This document shows, one piece after another, positions 11,421 through 20,320 of a stretch of DNA of 64,000 nucleotides. The first letter of the stretch is position 1, and each line of letters begins with the position of its first letter. This stretch comes from an uncultured Bilophila sp. GTDB lineage: Bacteria > Desulfobacterota > Desulfovibrionia > Desulfovibrionales > Desulfovibrionaceae. The stretch lies in contig CABKMN010000001.1 of assembly GCA_902373525.1 (NCBI GenBank), positions 1 through 64,000 of the forward strand. The letters are read 5' to 3'. Under the pieces are notes generated by a model. It ran no database searches, was not told the origin of the DNA, and saw nothing but the letters and a program-made list of their open reading frames with translations. The position numbers and the translations under genes were made by a program.

Positions 11421-11463
11421 AACGAAAAAGCCTCTCGGGGATGCCCGGGAGGCTTTTTCGTTT
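11421..11463. terminator. Bidirectional terminator between nadE and hypB
   Basis: AACGAAAAAGCCTCTCGGG pairs with CCCGGGAGGCTTTTTCGTT around a short loop. There are T-runs on both strands, serving the convergent nadE (+) and hypBA (-). Confidence 0.88.
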
Positions 11464-12130
11464 AGTCGGCTTGGCCTTCGCGTTTGGCCTTGAGGGCCTG
11501 ACGCAGCCAGTCGTACCATTTTTTGAGACCCTCGCCGGTACGGCAGGAGACTTCAAAAACGGACAGATCGGCATTGAGGCGGCGGGCATGGCGCGCGGCG
11601 GTCTCCACGTCGAAGTCCACATAGGGCAGCAGATCAATCTTGTTCAGGATCATGGCGCTGGCGCGGTTGAAGAGGAGGGGGTACTTTTCGGGCTTGTCGT
11701 CCCCTTCGGTCACGCTGAGAAGGGCGATCTTCGCGTCTTCCCCGCAGTCGAACTCCACGGGGCAGACGAGGTTCCCCACGTTTTCGATGAACAGGATGTC
11801 GATTTCGTTCAGGTCGAAAGCGCCCAGCGCTTCCATGACGAGATTGCTGTCGAGGTGGCAGCCCCCTTCCGTATTGATCTGGACGGCCTTGGCTCCGGTG
11901 GCGGCGACGCGGCGGGCGTCGTTGTCCGTCTGGAGGTCGCCTTCGATGACGGCCATGCGGAATTCGGACGCCAGATCGGTGAGGGTCCGTTCCAGCAGCG
12001 ACGTTTTCCCCGCGCCGGGAGAACTGATGAGGTTCAGGGCGAGAATACCGTGTTGGGCGAACTGTTCCTTCAGGCTTGCCGCCAGCTTCCCGTTGGCTTC
12101 AAGAACGTTGCGAATGACTGGTATTTCCAC
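11462..12130 (-). CDS. hypB: Hydrogenase nickel-incorporation GTPase HypB
   Basis: 222-residue SIMIBI-class GTPase that delivers Ni to NiFe-hydrogenase precursors. The P-loop SSPGAGKTS lies at about residues 36-44; the metal-site region VQINTEGGCHLDSNLV and the guanine motif LNKIDLLPYVDFD are intact. Both the N-terminal CxxCGC high-affinity metal motif of E. coli HypB and a His-rich tail are absent, so Ni storage is not expected. It follows hypA by 12 nt in one operon. No hydrogenase structural genes lie in the window. Confidence 0.93.
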   Translation of the reverse strand: MEIPVIRNVLEANGKLAASLKEQFAQHGILALNLISSPGAGKTSLLERTLTDLASEFRMAVIEGDLQTDNDARRVAATGAKAVQINTEGGCHLDSNLVMEALGAFDLNEIDILFIENVGNLVCPVEFDCGEDAKIALLSVTEGDDKPEKYPLLFNRASAMILNKIDLLPYVDFDVETAARHARRLNADLSVFEVSCRTGEGLKKWYDWLRQALKAKREGQAD

Positions 12131-12142
12131 GATACGGCTCCT

Positions 12143-12496
12143 TTATTCCGCTTCGATGTGCTGCACGTACAGTTCGCGTCCCGTTTCCATCGCATGACCG
12201 TACTGCTCCCCGCAGGAGGGGCACGGCGCGAAGAAGTGCTCTCCCCGGACAGGCGAAAACGTCTGGCCGCACTTGGAGCACTTGAGGGTAATGGGGACTT
12301 CTTCGGTCTCCAGTACGGCCCCTTCGAAATCCGTCCCCGCCGTGAGCGCCTCAAAGGCAAAGGACAGCGCTTCCGGGACGATGTTCGCCAGCGCGCCGTA
12401 CCGTACGCGCACCAGCAGCAGGCGATGGACGTTGTGCTTTTCCATTTCTTCGCGGACGATGGATAACAGACTTGTAACGACGGACATTTCGTGCAT
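12143..12496 (-). CDS. hypA: Hydrogenase maturation nickel metallochaperone HypA
   Basis: 117-residue nickel-binding partner of HypB. The N-terminal MHE Ni-binding motif is intact, which fixes the start at 12496. The zinc site is formed by Cys73, Cys76, Cys92 and Cys95 (CSKC and CPSC). The family length is about 115 residues, so the gene is full length. The reading frame stays open far upstream, but that extension is antisense to the amidohydrolase gene and has no coding character. Confidence 0.93.
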   Translation of the reverse strand: MHEMSVVTSLLSIVREEMEKHNVHRLLLVRVRYGALANIVPEALSFAFEALTAGTDFEGAVLETEEVPITLKCSKCGQTFSPVRGEHFFAPCPSCGEQYGHAMETGRELYVQHIEAE

Positions 12497-12682
12497 GGCG
12501 GAATTTCTCTGATTGGTTCCTTGAACAGGTTCGGCAGTTCCCGGACAGACGGCACAGCACTGGACATTAGGCGAAAACGATGGGTGAGTCCAGCCGGACG
12601 CGTGAGAAATGGCGGCTTGACCCTCGGGAATGGCTGGAGTAGGCCGGAGGCATATTTCGGTTTCTTTCTCAAGGAGGACATG

Positions 12683-13402
12683 ATGAAGAAGATCGACGCG
12701 CACGCGCATGTGGGCTATTTCGGCGGCTGGGCCGACGTGGGGTATACGGACGAACAGATGGTCGCGGAAATGGATCGGTACGACATCGAAACGTCCGTGG
12801 TCAGCTATATGGACAATGCGGTGGTGGAAAAGGCCGTACAGCGTTTTCCCGGCCGTTTCGTGGGGCTGACGTGGGCCAATCCCTACGACGGGGACAAGGC
12901 GGTGGAAGCCGTGGTCCGCGACGTCCGCGAATACGGCTTCAAGGGGATCAAGCTGCATCCGCTGCTCAATGCGTTCACCGCCAACGACGCCGTGGTGCAC
13001 CCGCTCATGGAGACGGCGGCGCAGATGGACCTGCCCGTATTCATCCACTCGGGGCACCCGCCGTTCTCGCTTCCGCACAGCATCATTCAGCTTGCGGACG
13101 ATTTTCCCAACGTGCGGATCGTCATGGTGCACATGGGGCACGGAAACGGGATTTACATTCAGGCCGCCATCGACCTGTCCAAGAAGCGCGACAACGTATT
13201 TCTCGAAACGTCGGGCATGCCGATGCACACCAAAATCCGTGAAGCCTACAATACGGTAGGGAGCGACCGCGTTTTTTGGGGCAGCGACGCGCCGTTCCAC
13301 CATTACCGGGTCGAAATGCTGCGTACGGAAGTCTGCGGGCTGCCGGAAAGCGCGCTGGAAAAGATTTTCTACGGCAACATCAAGACATTTCTGTCGCTGT
13401 AA
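12683..13402 (+). CDS. Amidohydrolase-family TIM-barrel metal hydrolase
   Basis: 239-residue protein of the amidohydrolase_2 type. The N-terminal metal ligand motif DAHAH lies at residues 5-9. A central strand GIKLHPLLNAF, then VFIHSGHPP, MVHMGHG and the late WGSDAPFHH supply further His/Asp ligands. The substrate is unknown; relatives include decarboxylases and hydrolases. The SD AGGAGG at 12672-12677 favours ATG 12683 over the in-frame ATG at 12680. It is divergent from hypA and ends at a strong terminator. Confidence 0.8.
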   Translation: MKKIDAHAHVGYFGGWADVGYTDEQMVAEMDRYDIETSVVSYMDNAVVEKAVQRFPGRFVGLTWANPYDGDKAVEAVVRDVREYGFKGIKLHPLLNAFTANDAVVHPLMETAAQMDLPVFIHSGHPPFSLPHSIIQLADDFPNVRIVMVHMGHGNGIYIQAAIDLSKKRDNVFLETSGMPMHTKIREAYNTVGSDRVFWGSDAPFHHYRVEMLRTEVCGLPESALEKIFYGNIKTFLSL

Positions 13403-13420
13403 CGCCGGAGACGTGTCCGC

Positions 13421-13457
13421 AAAAAAAGCCCCGTCGTTTGGCGGGGCTTTTTTTGCG
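13421..13457. terminator. Bidirectional terminator
   Basis: AAAAAAAGCCCCG, short loop, CGGGGCTTTTTTT between the convergent amidohydrolase and LysE-type genes. Confidence 0.9.
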
Positions 13458-13458
13458 T

Positions 13459-14079
13459 TCAGGCGAAGAGCAGGTACAAGGCCAGCCCGACGAAGATGCA
13501 TCCCGTAACGCGGTTCATGATGAGCTGGCCGCGGATGGAAGCGTTGAACCACTGGGCCAGCCTTCCGCCGAGGAAGGCCACGGCGCCGAACACCAGCAGG
13601 GTTGCGAGCTGGAACAGGCCGCCGAGCGTAACGATTTGAAGCGGGACGCCGCCCAGTCCGGGGTTGGCGAACTGGGGCAGGAAGGCGAGGAAGAAGAGCG
13701 TCACCTTGGGGTTCGTGATGTTCATGATCACGCCACGGCGGTACAGCCCGCCATAGCCGGGGAACACGCTTTTTTCGAGCCATGCCTTGGATGCGCCGCT
13801 GCGGAAGGAAAGCCAGGCGAGATACAACAGGTACGCGGCCCCCACGCATTTCAGTACGGTGAAGGCCAGCGGGGACGTCTGGAAGAGGGCGGCCACGCCG
13901 AGGGCGACCGCTGCCGTGTGCCCGCACAGGCCGGTGATCAGCCCCAGCGTGGTGACGATGCCGGCCCGGAAGCCGTACAGCGCCGATTGCGTCAGGACAA
14001 AAATGTTGTCGGGCCCGGGGGCCAGACTCAGAATGACGGCGGCAATGAAAAAGGTGCCGAGGGTCTCGAAAGGCAGCAT
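13459..14079 (-). CDS. LysE/RhtB-family amino-acid exporter
   Basis: 206-residue inner-membrane protein with about six hydrophobic segments. The family N-terminal motif FILSLAPGPDN is present in the form VILSLAPGPDNIFVLTQSAL, together with GLCGHTAAVALGVAALF and NITNPKVTLFFLAFLPQF. Members export amino acids such as lysine, threonine or homoserine; the substrate cannot be read from the sequence. It lies downstream of rapZ with an 85-nt gap. Confidence 0.88.
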   Translation of the reverse strand: MLPFETLGTFFIAAVILSLAPGPDNIFVLTQSALYGFRAGIVTTLGLITGLCGHTAAVALGVAALFQTSPLAFTVLKCVGAAYLLYLAWLSFRSGASKAWLEKSVFPGYGGLYRRGVIMNITNPKVTLFFLAFLPQFANPGLGGVPLQIVTLGGLFQLATLLVFGAVAFLGGRLAQWFNASIRGQLIMNRVTGCIFVGLALYLLFA

Positions 14080-14164
14080 GTTCTTTCCCTATGGATAGCG
14101 GTGAGACGGTACACCGCTCTCTCTAAGGCCAGAACCGGGAAAAAGCAAACGGACCTTCCCCCCA

Positions 14165-15109
14165 TCAGCCGAGTTCCATGTGCCGGTGTTCCACGGAAAC
14201 GGTGTAGTCCTGCCGTTTCAGCGCCCGCATGAGGGCTTCGGTGACGGCGACGGAACGGTGCTTGCCGCCGGTGCAGCCCAGAGCGATGGTGATGCGGTAA
14301 CGCCCTTCGGCATCGTAAAGGGGCAGAAGGAACCCGAGAAAGTCGATGAGACGCTTTTTGAATTCCTTGCCGGACGGTTCGCTGAAGACATGGTCCGCCA
14401 CGGCCTTGTCCTTACCGGTCCTCGGGCGCAGGTCTTCGACGAAATACGGATTGGGAAGGAAGCGCAGATCAAAGACGATATCCGCCTCGCGGGGAACCCC
14501 GTATTTGAACCCGAAGGAAATGAGGTTGACCTTGATGTTCCGCAGACGTTCCTGCGTGCTGTTCCAGCGGCGCTGGATAACCCGCCGCAGATCGTGGATG
14601 GAGTAGGCCGACGTGTCGATGACCTTGTCGGCGATTTCCCGGACGGGGGCGAGCCGCTCCATTTCCTCGCGGATGGCCTGCTCCAGTCCCACGCCTTCGC
14701 GCTCCAGCGGATGGGGGCGGCGGGTGGTGGCGTACCGGCGCATGATGACGACCGGGTCCGCCTCCAGATAGATGATCTGCGTGCGGAGTCCCATGCTGGC
14801 GAGCCGGTGCAGGGCCTGATCCAGCTCCTCCATGAATTCGCTCCGGCGCTGATCGAAGCCGAGGGCCACGCCGCTGGAACGTTCCACGGATGGATTTTGC
14901 AGGAGCCGCACCATCTCGGGCATGAGCCCCGGCGGGACCCCGTCGGCGGTGAGCAGACGCATATCCTCAAACACATGGAGAACGGTGCTCTTGCCGGCAC
15001 CGGAGAGCCCCGTAATGATGAACACCGGCTTTTCCGCGACCTTGGAGGTTTCGTCGGAAGATACCGGCTGTTCCGCCGCATCCGGGTGTGAAAGGCGTTG
15101 ATCCGTCAT
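14165..15109 (-). CDS. rapZ: RNase adapter / nucleotide-binding protein RapZ family
   Basis: 314-residue P-loop protein of the RapZ/YvcJ family. Walker A GLSGAGKST lies at about residues 34-42. The C-terminal domain carries DLRFLPNPYFVEDLRP, a GCTGGKHRSVAVTE loop and a closing EHRHMELG. In E. coli RapZ guides RNase E to the sRNA GlmZ; in other phyla the role is unclear. An unusual 25-residue hydrophilic N-terminal extension precedes the P-loop. It follows hpf, without the ptsN gene often found here. Confidence 0.92.
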   Translation of the reverse strand: MTDQRLSHPDAAEQPVSSDETSKVAEKPVFIITGLSGAGKSTVLHVFEDMRLLTADGVPPGLMPEMVRLLQNPSVERSSGVALGFDQRRSEFMEELDQALHRLASMGLRTQIIYLEADPVVIMRRYATTRRPHPLEREGVGLEQAIREEMERLAPVREIADKVIDTSAYSIHDLRRVIQRRWNSTQERLRNIKVNLISFGFKYGVPREADIVFDLRFLPNPYFVEDLRPRTGKDKAVADHVFSEPSGKEFKKRLIDFLGFLLPLYDAEGRYRITIALGCTGGKHRSVAVTEALMRALKRQDYTVSVEHRHMELG

Positions 15110-15129
15110 AGTGCTTTCCGAAGGAATAG

Positions 15130-15167
15130 GAAGCCCGTCCGGCGATGGTTCCCCGGACGGGCTTTTA
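15130..15167 (-). other. Stem-loop between hpf and rapZ
   Basis: AGCCCGTCCGG pairs with CCGGACGGGCT around an 8-10 nt loop. Read on the minus strand the hairpin lies between hpf and rapZ and lacks a good U-run there, so a processing or attenuation element is more likely than a full terminator. Confidence 0.5.
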
Positions 15168-15194
15168 CTCTAGTGTGCGAACATCGCGGGGCGC

Positions 15195-15728
15195 TTAGAC
15201 GATAGGGTCGATCAGGCCGAAGTGGCCGTTCTTGCGCCGGTAGATGACATTGATGCGATCGTTTTCCGAGTTCAGGAAGGTCAGGAATTCGAACTCGTTC
15301 GCTTCAAGCTGCATGGCGGCCTCATCCGGCCCCATAGGCTTGGGCGAGAAGTGATCGCGGCCCGTAATCATGCGTTCCCCGTCTTCCTCGGTCACCTCGA
15401 AGGTGTACACGTCGATGTCTTCGCGATCCCTGCGATGGAATTCCTTGTTGCGGGAAACGAACTTCTTGACCTGAGCTTCCAGCTTGTCGAGAACCAGATC
15501 GATGGAGGCGTACATGTCTTCCGAGACTTCGCTGGCGGCGATGTTGATGCCGTCGCCCGTGAGCTGAACTTCCACGCGCTGACGGAACTTGTCGACCGAC
15601 ATGTTCACCTGAGCGTCGAGGGCCGGGTTCTTGCCGAAGAATCTCCCCAGCTTTTCCATGCGACGGCGGGCGTACTTGCGCAAATGTTCAGAGGGCTCGA
15701 AATTCTTGAACGTGAAGGAAATATGCAT
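15195..15728 (-). CDS. hpf: Ribosome hibernation promoting factor, long form
   Basis: 177-residue long-type HPF. It has an N-terminal RaiA/HPF domain (about residues 1-100, starting MHISFTFKNFEPSEHLRKYA) and a C-terminal dimerisation domain (about 118-177, with RRKNGHFGLIDPIV). Long HPF joins two 70S ribosomes into inactive 100S dimers in stationary phase. A strong SD (AAAGGAGG) precedes the start. It lies between rpoN and rapZ, a common proteobacterial arrangement. Confidence 0.93.
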   Translation of the reverse strand: MHISFTFKNFEPSEHLRKYARRRMEKLGRFFGKNPALDAQVNMSVDKFRQRVEVQLTGDGINIAASEVSEDMYASIDLVLDKLEAQVKKFVSRNKEFHRRDREDIDVYTFEVTEEDGERMITGRDHFSPKPMGPDEAAMQLEANEFEFLTFLNSENDRINVIYRRKNGHFGLIDPIV

Positions 15729-15866
15729 GCAAGCCTCCTTTGGCTGATAACCGGCCCGAACGCCGAACGCCGAGGCGTCCGCACACGGACTCTGCTTTGT
15801 CAGGCATGGCTTCTTTACAACAACCTTTTGGGGGTCCTGTCAAGGGCTCTCATGCCGCTCCGCGGG

Positions 15867-17354
15867 CTAAAAATGGGCCTTCCGACGGGATGAGGAGGGA
15901 ATGTCCATAGCCATCCGATATTTGGCTACAGTCCTGCGCGCGATGTTCACCTTGAGATGTTCCTTGAGGATTTCGCCGATGCGTTCGTCGGAAAGCGGAT
16001 TCTTGGGGTCCTCCTCGCTGATGCATTTCTTGATGAGGGCCTTGACGCTTTCAGAGCCGACCTGACTGCCGTCATCAAGTTCCAGCGCGCTGTTGAAGAA
16101 GAATTTGAGTTCGTATACCCCGAAAGGCGTCGCCACATACTTGTTCGTGGTGATGCGGCTGACGGTGGACTCGTGCATGTTGATGTCGTCGGCGATGTCT
16201 TTCAGGATAAGCGGCTTGAATTTGCTGATCCCTTCCTCGAAGAAGCCCCGCTGGTGCTTCACGATGCTTTCCACGACCTTGTACAGCGTCCGCTGACGCT
16301 GATGCAGGCTCTTGATGAGCCATGCCGCCGACCGGATTTTTTCGTTGAAGTATTCTTTTTCCTTGCTGGACGCGCCTTCAGAGGCGTTTTCGTACGCGGG
16401 GTTCAGATGAAGATTCGGCAGGCCGTCGTCGTTGAGGACGATGAGGAATTCGCCGTCCACCTTGTAGACGAAGACGTCCGGGCTGACGAAGCTCGACACG
16501 CTCTCGCCGAAACTGGCTCCGGGCATGGGATCGAGGGACTGGATGATGTCGAGGTACTCCTTGAGTTCGTCCATGTCCAGCTTGAACTTGCGGAGCAGCG
16601 GCTTGTAGCGGTGGGCTTCGAGGTCCTCCAAGTGATCGCGCACCAGATCGACGAGGACCTGATCTCGATCATACCCGAGGGCTTTTATCTGGATGAGGAG
16701 ACATTCCTGCGGAGTGCGCGCGGCGACGCCGACGGGATCAAAGAGCTGGATCGCCTTCAGGACCGTTTCCACATCTTCAGGACGGGGCCAGACGGGGTCG
16801 GTCGCGGAGGTCTCCCCCTCGGGAGACGTTTCGGCGTGCAGATCGGCGCGGGCCATTTCCGCCATTTCTTCAAGGGATGCTTGAAGGTATCCGGAAGAGG
16901 AGAGGTTGCCGATGATGATTTCGCCGAGTTCTTTCTGTTCGTCGGTGAGCGAGGAGAGGCGGAGCTGCCACATGAGGTGGCTTTCCAGCGTGGGGCTGGA
17001 GGCGTAGCGGGCTTCCAGAGAGCTCATTTCTTCGGGAAGTTCGTAGTCTCTGGGCTGCATCTGCTGGGGCGTGCTGGCGAATTCGCCGAGGTAGTCCTCC
17101 CAGTCTTCGGAGCGCGCCACTTCCCTGTCATAGGTCGCATCGTCCTGCGGGGTTTCCGTACGGACTTCCGCGGGGGGCTCGTTGCTCGGCTCGTCCTGCA
17201 CCTCTTCAAGAAAGGGATTTTCCAGCAGTTCGCGCTGGACCGTTTCCACCAATTCCAGACGGGATAGTTGCAGCAAACGGATGGCCTGCTGTAATTGTGG
17301 GGTCATCACCAGCTGCTGTGAAAGCTTGAGTTGCTGTCTGAGTTCCAGTGCCAT
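15867..17354 (-). CDS. rpoN: RNA polymerase sigma-54 factor
   Basis: 495-residue sigma-54. The Gln/Leu-rich activator-interacting region (LRQQLKLSQQLVMTPQLQQA, residues 5-24) is followed by an acidic region II, the core-binding domain, an HTH segment (MHESTVSRITTNKYVATPFG) and the RpoN box ARRTVAKYR near the C-terminus, here followed by M. It drives transcription from -24/-12 promoters with AAA+ activators. It lies downstream of the lpt genes, with its own candidate promoter (17487-17515). Confidence 0.96.
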   Translation of the reverse strand: MALELRQQLKLSQQLVMTPQLQQAIRLLQLSRLELVETVQRELLENPFLEEVQDEPSNEPPAEVRTETPQDDATYDREVARSEDWEDYLGEFASTPQQMQPRDYELPEEMSSLEARYASSPTLESHLMWQLRLSSLTDEQKELGEIIIGNLSSSGYLQASLEEMAEMARADLHAETSPEGETSATDPVWPRPEDVETVLKAIQLFDPVGVAARTPQECLLIQIKALGYDRDQVLVDLVRDHLEDLEAHRYKPLLRKFKLDMDELKEYLDIIQSLDPMPGASFGESVSSFVSPDVFVYKVDGEFLIVLNDDGLPNLHLNPAYENASEGASSKEKEYFNEKIRSAAWLIKSLHQRQRTLYKVVESIVKHQRGFFEEGISKFKPLILKDIADDINMHESTVSRITTNKYVATPFGVYELKFFFNSALELDDGSQVGSESVKALIKKCISEEDPKNPLSDERIGEILKEHLKVNIARRTVAKYRMAMDIPSSSRRKAHF

Positions 17355-17486
17355 GCAAATATCCCGTGGTCGTAAGAGTCAGCTCAAACCCGTTTCGGCA
17401 TTTTGTGAGGTGAGTGCCGGAGACGGTACCCTGTCAGGAGAAAGGGTTTCCTCGCCAAAAGGATACCTTTCTTGTTGCATGCAGGG

Positions 17487-17515
17487 ATTATGCCATATGC
17501 ACGCAAATGTTGCAA
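17487..17515 (-). promoter_or_regulatory. Candidate sigma-70 promoter of rpoN
   Basis: On the minus strand: TTGCAA, exactly 17 nt, CATAAT, about 130 nt upstream of rpoN. The surrounding 313-nt gap (17355-17667) is A+T-richer than the flanks and otherwise holds only the lptB terminator. Confidence 0.6.
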
Positions 17516-17601
17516 GAACAGGAGCGTTTTTTTTTGTTGTCCTTTTGTGCCGTAAGCTGTTTTGTGAAAGAAAGACTGAGAAACCCGCTGGTTGACCGCT
17601 C

Positions 17602-17641
17602 AATAAAAAAGAAAAGGCCGGCGAAAACGCACGGCCTTTTA
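17602..17641 (-). terminator. Terminator downstream of lptB
   Basis: AAAAGGCCG, 11-nt loop, CGGCCTTTT, with a T-rich tail on the minus strand, 28 nt after lptB. It separates the kds-lpt operon from rpoN. Confidence 0.85.
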
Positions 17642-17667
17642 AAATGAAAACAGCTCGGCATATCGGC

Positions 17668-18390
17668 TCAGAGCGAAAAACCCTCACCGAGATAGACGCT
17701 GCGCGCCTGCTCGTTGTTGACGATGGTATCCGGCGTTCCCGAGAGGACGACCTGTCCCTGAACCATCAGATAGGCCCGGTCACAAATGGTAAGCGTTTCC
17801 CGGACGTTGTGGTCCGAGATCAGCACGCCGATGCCCCGGTCGCGCAACGCGCGCACCAATCCCTGAATGTCGCCCACGGCGAGCGGATCGATACCGGCGA
17901 ACGGCTCGTCCAACAGGACGAACTTGGGTTCGCGGATGAGCGCGCGGGCTATTTCCAGACGGCGGCGTTCCCCGCCGGAGAGATGCAGCGCGTGGGATTT
18001 TTCCAGACGAGTCAGTCCGAAATCCTCAAGCAGAATATCGGCCCGTTCCTTTTGCGCCTTGCGGGAGAGCCCCGTGTGCTCCAGAATGATCTGGAGATTC
18101 TGACGGACCGTCAGCTTTCGGAAGACGGAACTTTCCTGCGGCAGATACGAAATGCCCACCCGGGCGCGTTCGTGGAGCGGCCATGTGCCGATGTCCTGAT
18201 CTTCAAGAAGGACACGGCCTGAAGAAGGCTTGATGATTCCGGTGAGCATGTAGAACGAAGTGGTTTTCCCCGCGCCGTTGGGACCGAGGAGACCGACGAT
18301 TTCCCCCTGATTCACCTCGGGGGAAACGCCGCGCACGACTTCGCGCTGGCCGTACCATTTGCGCAGATCGACGCCCGACAGCTTGGCCAT
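17668..18390 (-). CDS. lptB: LPS export ABC ATPase LptB
   Basis: 240-residue cytoplasmic ATPase of the LptB2FG complex that extracts LPS from the inner membrane. Walker A GPNGAGKTT lies at about residues 36-44, ISYLPQESSVFRKLTVRQN is the Q-loop region, and LSGGERRRLEIARAL, then FVLLDEPFAGIDP and ISDHNVRETL follow. Its ATG overlaps the last base of lptA, so the two are probably translationally coupled. Confidence 0.96.
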   Translation of the reverse strand: MAKLSGVDLRKWYGQREVVRGVSPEVNQGEIVGLLGPNGAGKTTSFYMLTGIIKPSSGRVLLEDQDIGTWPLHERARVGISYLPQESSVFRKLTVRQNLQIILEHTGLSRKAQKERADILLEDFGLTRLEKSHALHLSGGERRRLEIARALIREPKFVLLDEPFAGIDPLAVGDIQGLVRALRDRGIGVLISDHNVRETLTICDRAYLMVQGQVVLSGTPDTIVNNEQARSVYLGEGFSL

Positions 18391-18971
18391 CAGCGGTTTC
18401 CTCCGGGCCGGATCGGGCTGGAGCCCTTGGAACCGGAAAAGACCGCTTCAACCCGCTTCTTGGCGCCGCCCATGACTTCGCTGCGGTTCTCTTCGGTGAA
18501 GTAGCGGATCGTTTCGCCGGTGACGGTGTTTTCGCCGTCGGTCAGGTGCGGATCGCCTTCCATCAGCAGGACGCCGTTGTCCATCGTGTAGGTCGCCTTG
18601 GCGCACGTCCCGCTTCTGTTCTCGCTTTTCATTCGGACGTTGCGCTCGGCGACGATGCGGTCCACATCCCCTGCGGCCATGCCCGCGGGCATCCCGCCCT
18701 TTTCGCCGCCCTGCTTCTGGCCGTTGTCTTTGGGAGGCTTGAGGTAGACGGTGATCCGATCCGCCCAGATTTCGAAGTCGGGGCGCGTCACATGCACGTT
18801 CTTGTCGAATATGACGAGCTGCTTCTCGGCAAGATAGGTCAGTTGATCGGACGTGATGCGGGTTTCGACGTTTTTGGCCGGTTTCGGGGGCGTCACCGGC
18901 GCCGCCCAGAGCGGTGCGGCGCAGAGAAGGCCCATGCTCAGAACGGCCGTGCCCAGAAGGGATTTTTTCAT
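18390..18971 (-). CDS. lptA: Periplasmic LPS-bridge protein LptA
   Basis: 193-residue OstA-like protein. It has an N-terminal signal peptide (hydrophobic to about residue 22, Ala-rich cleavage region) and a beta-jellyroll of repeated strands (RITSDQLTYLAEKQLVIFDK, HLTDGENTVTGETIRYFTEE). LptA oligomers bridge the periplasm between LptC and LptD. A Gly/Lys-rich insertion (about residues 78-95) lies inside the domain. It sits between lptC and lptB. Confidence 0.93.
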   Translation of the reverse strand: MKKSLLGTAVLSMGLLCAAPLWAAPVTPPKPAKNVETRITSDQLTYLAEKQLVIFDKNVHVTRPDFEIWADRITVYLKPPKDNGQKQGGEKGGMPAGMAAGDVDRIVAERNVRMKSENRSGTCAKATYTMDNGVLLMEGDPHLTDGENTVTGETIRYFTEENRSEVMGGAKKRVEAVFSGSKGSSPIRPGGNR

Positions 18972-19019
18972 ACTGTATATCCTGCTCGTGAGAGTTGCTT
19001 TATCGGTGAAAGGGAGGAT

Positions 19020-19730
19020 TCACTCTTGCGCCGGAGGGGGACTCGGTTCCATCGTTTCCCGCTCCGGCGCATCCTCTTGGGACGTCTCCGGGCGGGGCTT
19101 GAGGATAACGAGCACGCCTTCGGAACCGTGCATGACGTTGTTCGCCAAATCCCATGTGAACAGCTTGGCGGTTCCGGCGGCGGTCGGGCTTTCCAGCGCG
19201 GCGCCTTCGGGGAAGGTCATCAACCGCTTGTCGGCGTCGTAATTCATGCGCGGCGCGGTGATCGTATCGTCAAACCGGGTGATGACCACATCGTCCCACA
19301 GCGTCAGAAAACGCTGGTTGTCGGTGATCCGGCCCAGCTCCGCCTTGACGTCGAGCACGTCGTCATCGGGGTTGCCGGCGGAACCGTCCCCCAGCGCATA
19401 ACGGACGACGGGCTTGTCCACGTCGATGGTTTCGCCGTTCTGGGACATGTGCGCCCAACTGGCCTTGAGACGCCACAGTTCCAGACCCTTGTTGCCCTGA
19501 AACAGGTTGATGCCCTTGATGGCGAGTCCGGCGACCTCTTCAAGCGGATTCTGCTGCGTGGCATTCCCCTGCAGCTTGGAACCGTCGATGGAGGTGATGC
19601 CGCTCTTGTCCGCCATGTTGAGGACCCTGCCCAGCAGGGATGTCTCACCGCGCCGTTCCACGGCATACCAGCCGCCCGCGGCCACCAGCGCCGCGAGGAC
19701 AATGAGTGACAGGATTCGGGAACGCTTCAT
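19020..19730 (-). CDS. lptC: LPS export protein LptC
   Basis: 236-residue bitopic protein: an N-terminal transmembrane helix (about residues 6-23, ILSLIVLAALVAAGGWYAV), then a periplasmic LptC/OstA-like domain that accepts LPS from LptB2FG. The Pro/Glu-rich C-terminus is a tail. The ATG at 19730 overlaps the kdsC stop (ATGA) and places the membrane anchor at the N-terminus; the longer open frame upstream is antisense or out-of-frame sequence over kdsC. Confidence 0.9.
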   Translation of the reverse strand: MKRSRILSLIVLAALVAAGGWYAVERRGETSLLGRVLNMADKSGITSIDGSKLQGNATQQNPLEEVAGLAIKGINLFQGNKGLELWRLKASWAHMSQNGETIDVDKPVVRYALGDGSAGNPDDDVLDVKAELGRITDNQRFLTLWDDVVITRFDDTITAPRMNYDADKRLMTFPEGAALESPTAAGTAKLFTWDLANNVMHGSEGVLVILKPRPETSQEDAPERETMEPSPPPAQE

Positions 19731-20320
19731 TCCAGACGCATCCAGTGTTCGAGCAGGGCGTCCCGCTTTCCCTGACAGGTCAGGAGCAGATCGACGAATT
19801 CCCGAACGGCCCCGTGTCCGCCCGATTTCCGGGTAACGAACCGGGCCAGCTTCTTGACGTCCGGCATGGCGTTGTCCACGGCGGCGGGCAGCCCGACGCG
19901 CGAGAGGGGGGCCAGATCGACCCAGTCGTCCCCGAGGTAGGCGATTTCGCTCCACTCAAGGGAGAGACGCCGCCGCATCGCGTCCAGAATAGTGCATTTG
20001 TTGTCCGCTCCGCCATGATACTCCGTGACGCCGAGGACTTCCAGCCTTCTGACGACGCAGGGGACGTCCATGCCGGAGAGCACCGCCACTTCGATGCCCG
20101 CCGCCTTGGCGAGCCGGATGCCGATGCCGTCGTGGACGTCAAAGCGTTTCATGACCAGCCCGTTGGCGTCGTAATACAACCCGCCGTCCGTCATTACCCC
20201 GTCCACGTCAAGGACGAGGAGCCTGATCTTCTTGGCGAGGCTTTCCACGGCTTCAAGGCGGGGAGCGGAAATGTTTCCGGGGTTCCCGGTCCCGTCGGAA
20301 GAGAGGTGGTTACAGCTCAT
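19727..20320 (-). CDS. kdsC: 3-deoxy-D-manno-octulosonate 8-phosphate phosphatase
   Basis: 197-residue HAD-superfamily phosphatase. Motif I LLVLDVDGVMTDG lies at about residues 33-45, motif II is VAVLSGMD, and the motif IV region is YLGDDWVDLAPL. It removes phosphate from Kdo-8-P in Kdo/LPS synthesis. About 25 residues of polar extension precede the HAD core. The start overlaps the kdsA 3' end by 11 nt, and the stop overlaps lptC. Confidence 0.92.
   Translation of the reverse strand: MSCNHLSSDGTGNPGNISAPRLEAVESLAKKIRLLVLDVDGVMTDGGLYYDANGLVMKRFDVHDGIGIRLAKAAGIEVAVLSGMDVPCVVRRLEVLGVTEYHGGADNKCTILDAMRRRLSLEWSEIAYLGDDWVDLAPLSRVGLPAAVDNAMPDVKKLARFVTRKSGGHGAVREFVDLLLTCQGKRDALLEHWMRLE

Noticed and set aside
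12497..13927. Long minus-strand frame extending upstream of hypA.
   Set aside because: It is antisense to the well-supported amidohydrolase and LysE-type genes and shows no domain; high G+C lengthens such frames.
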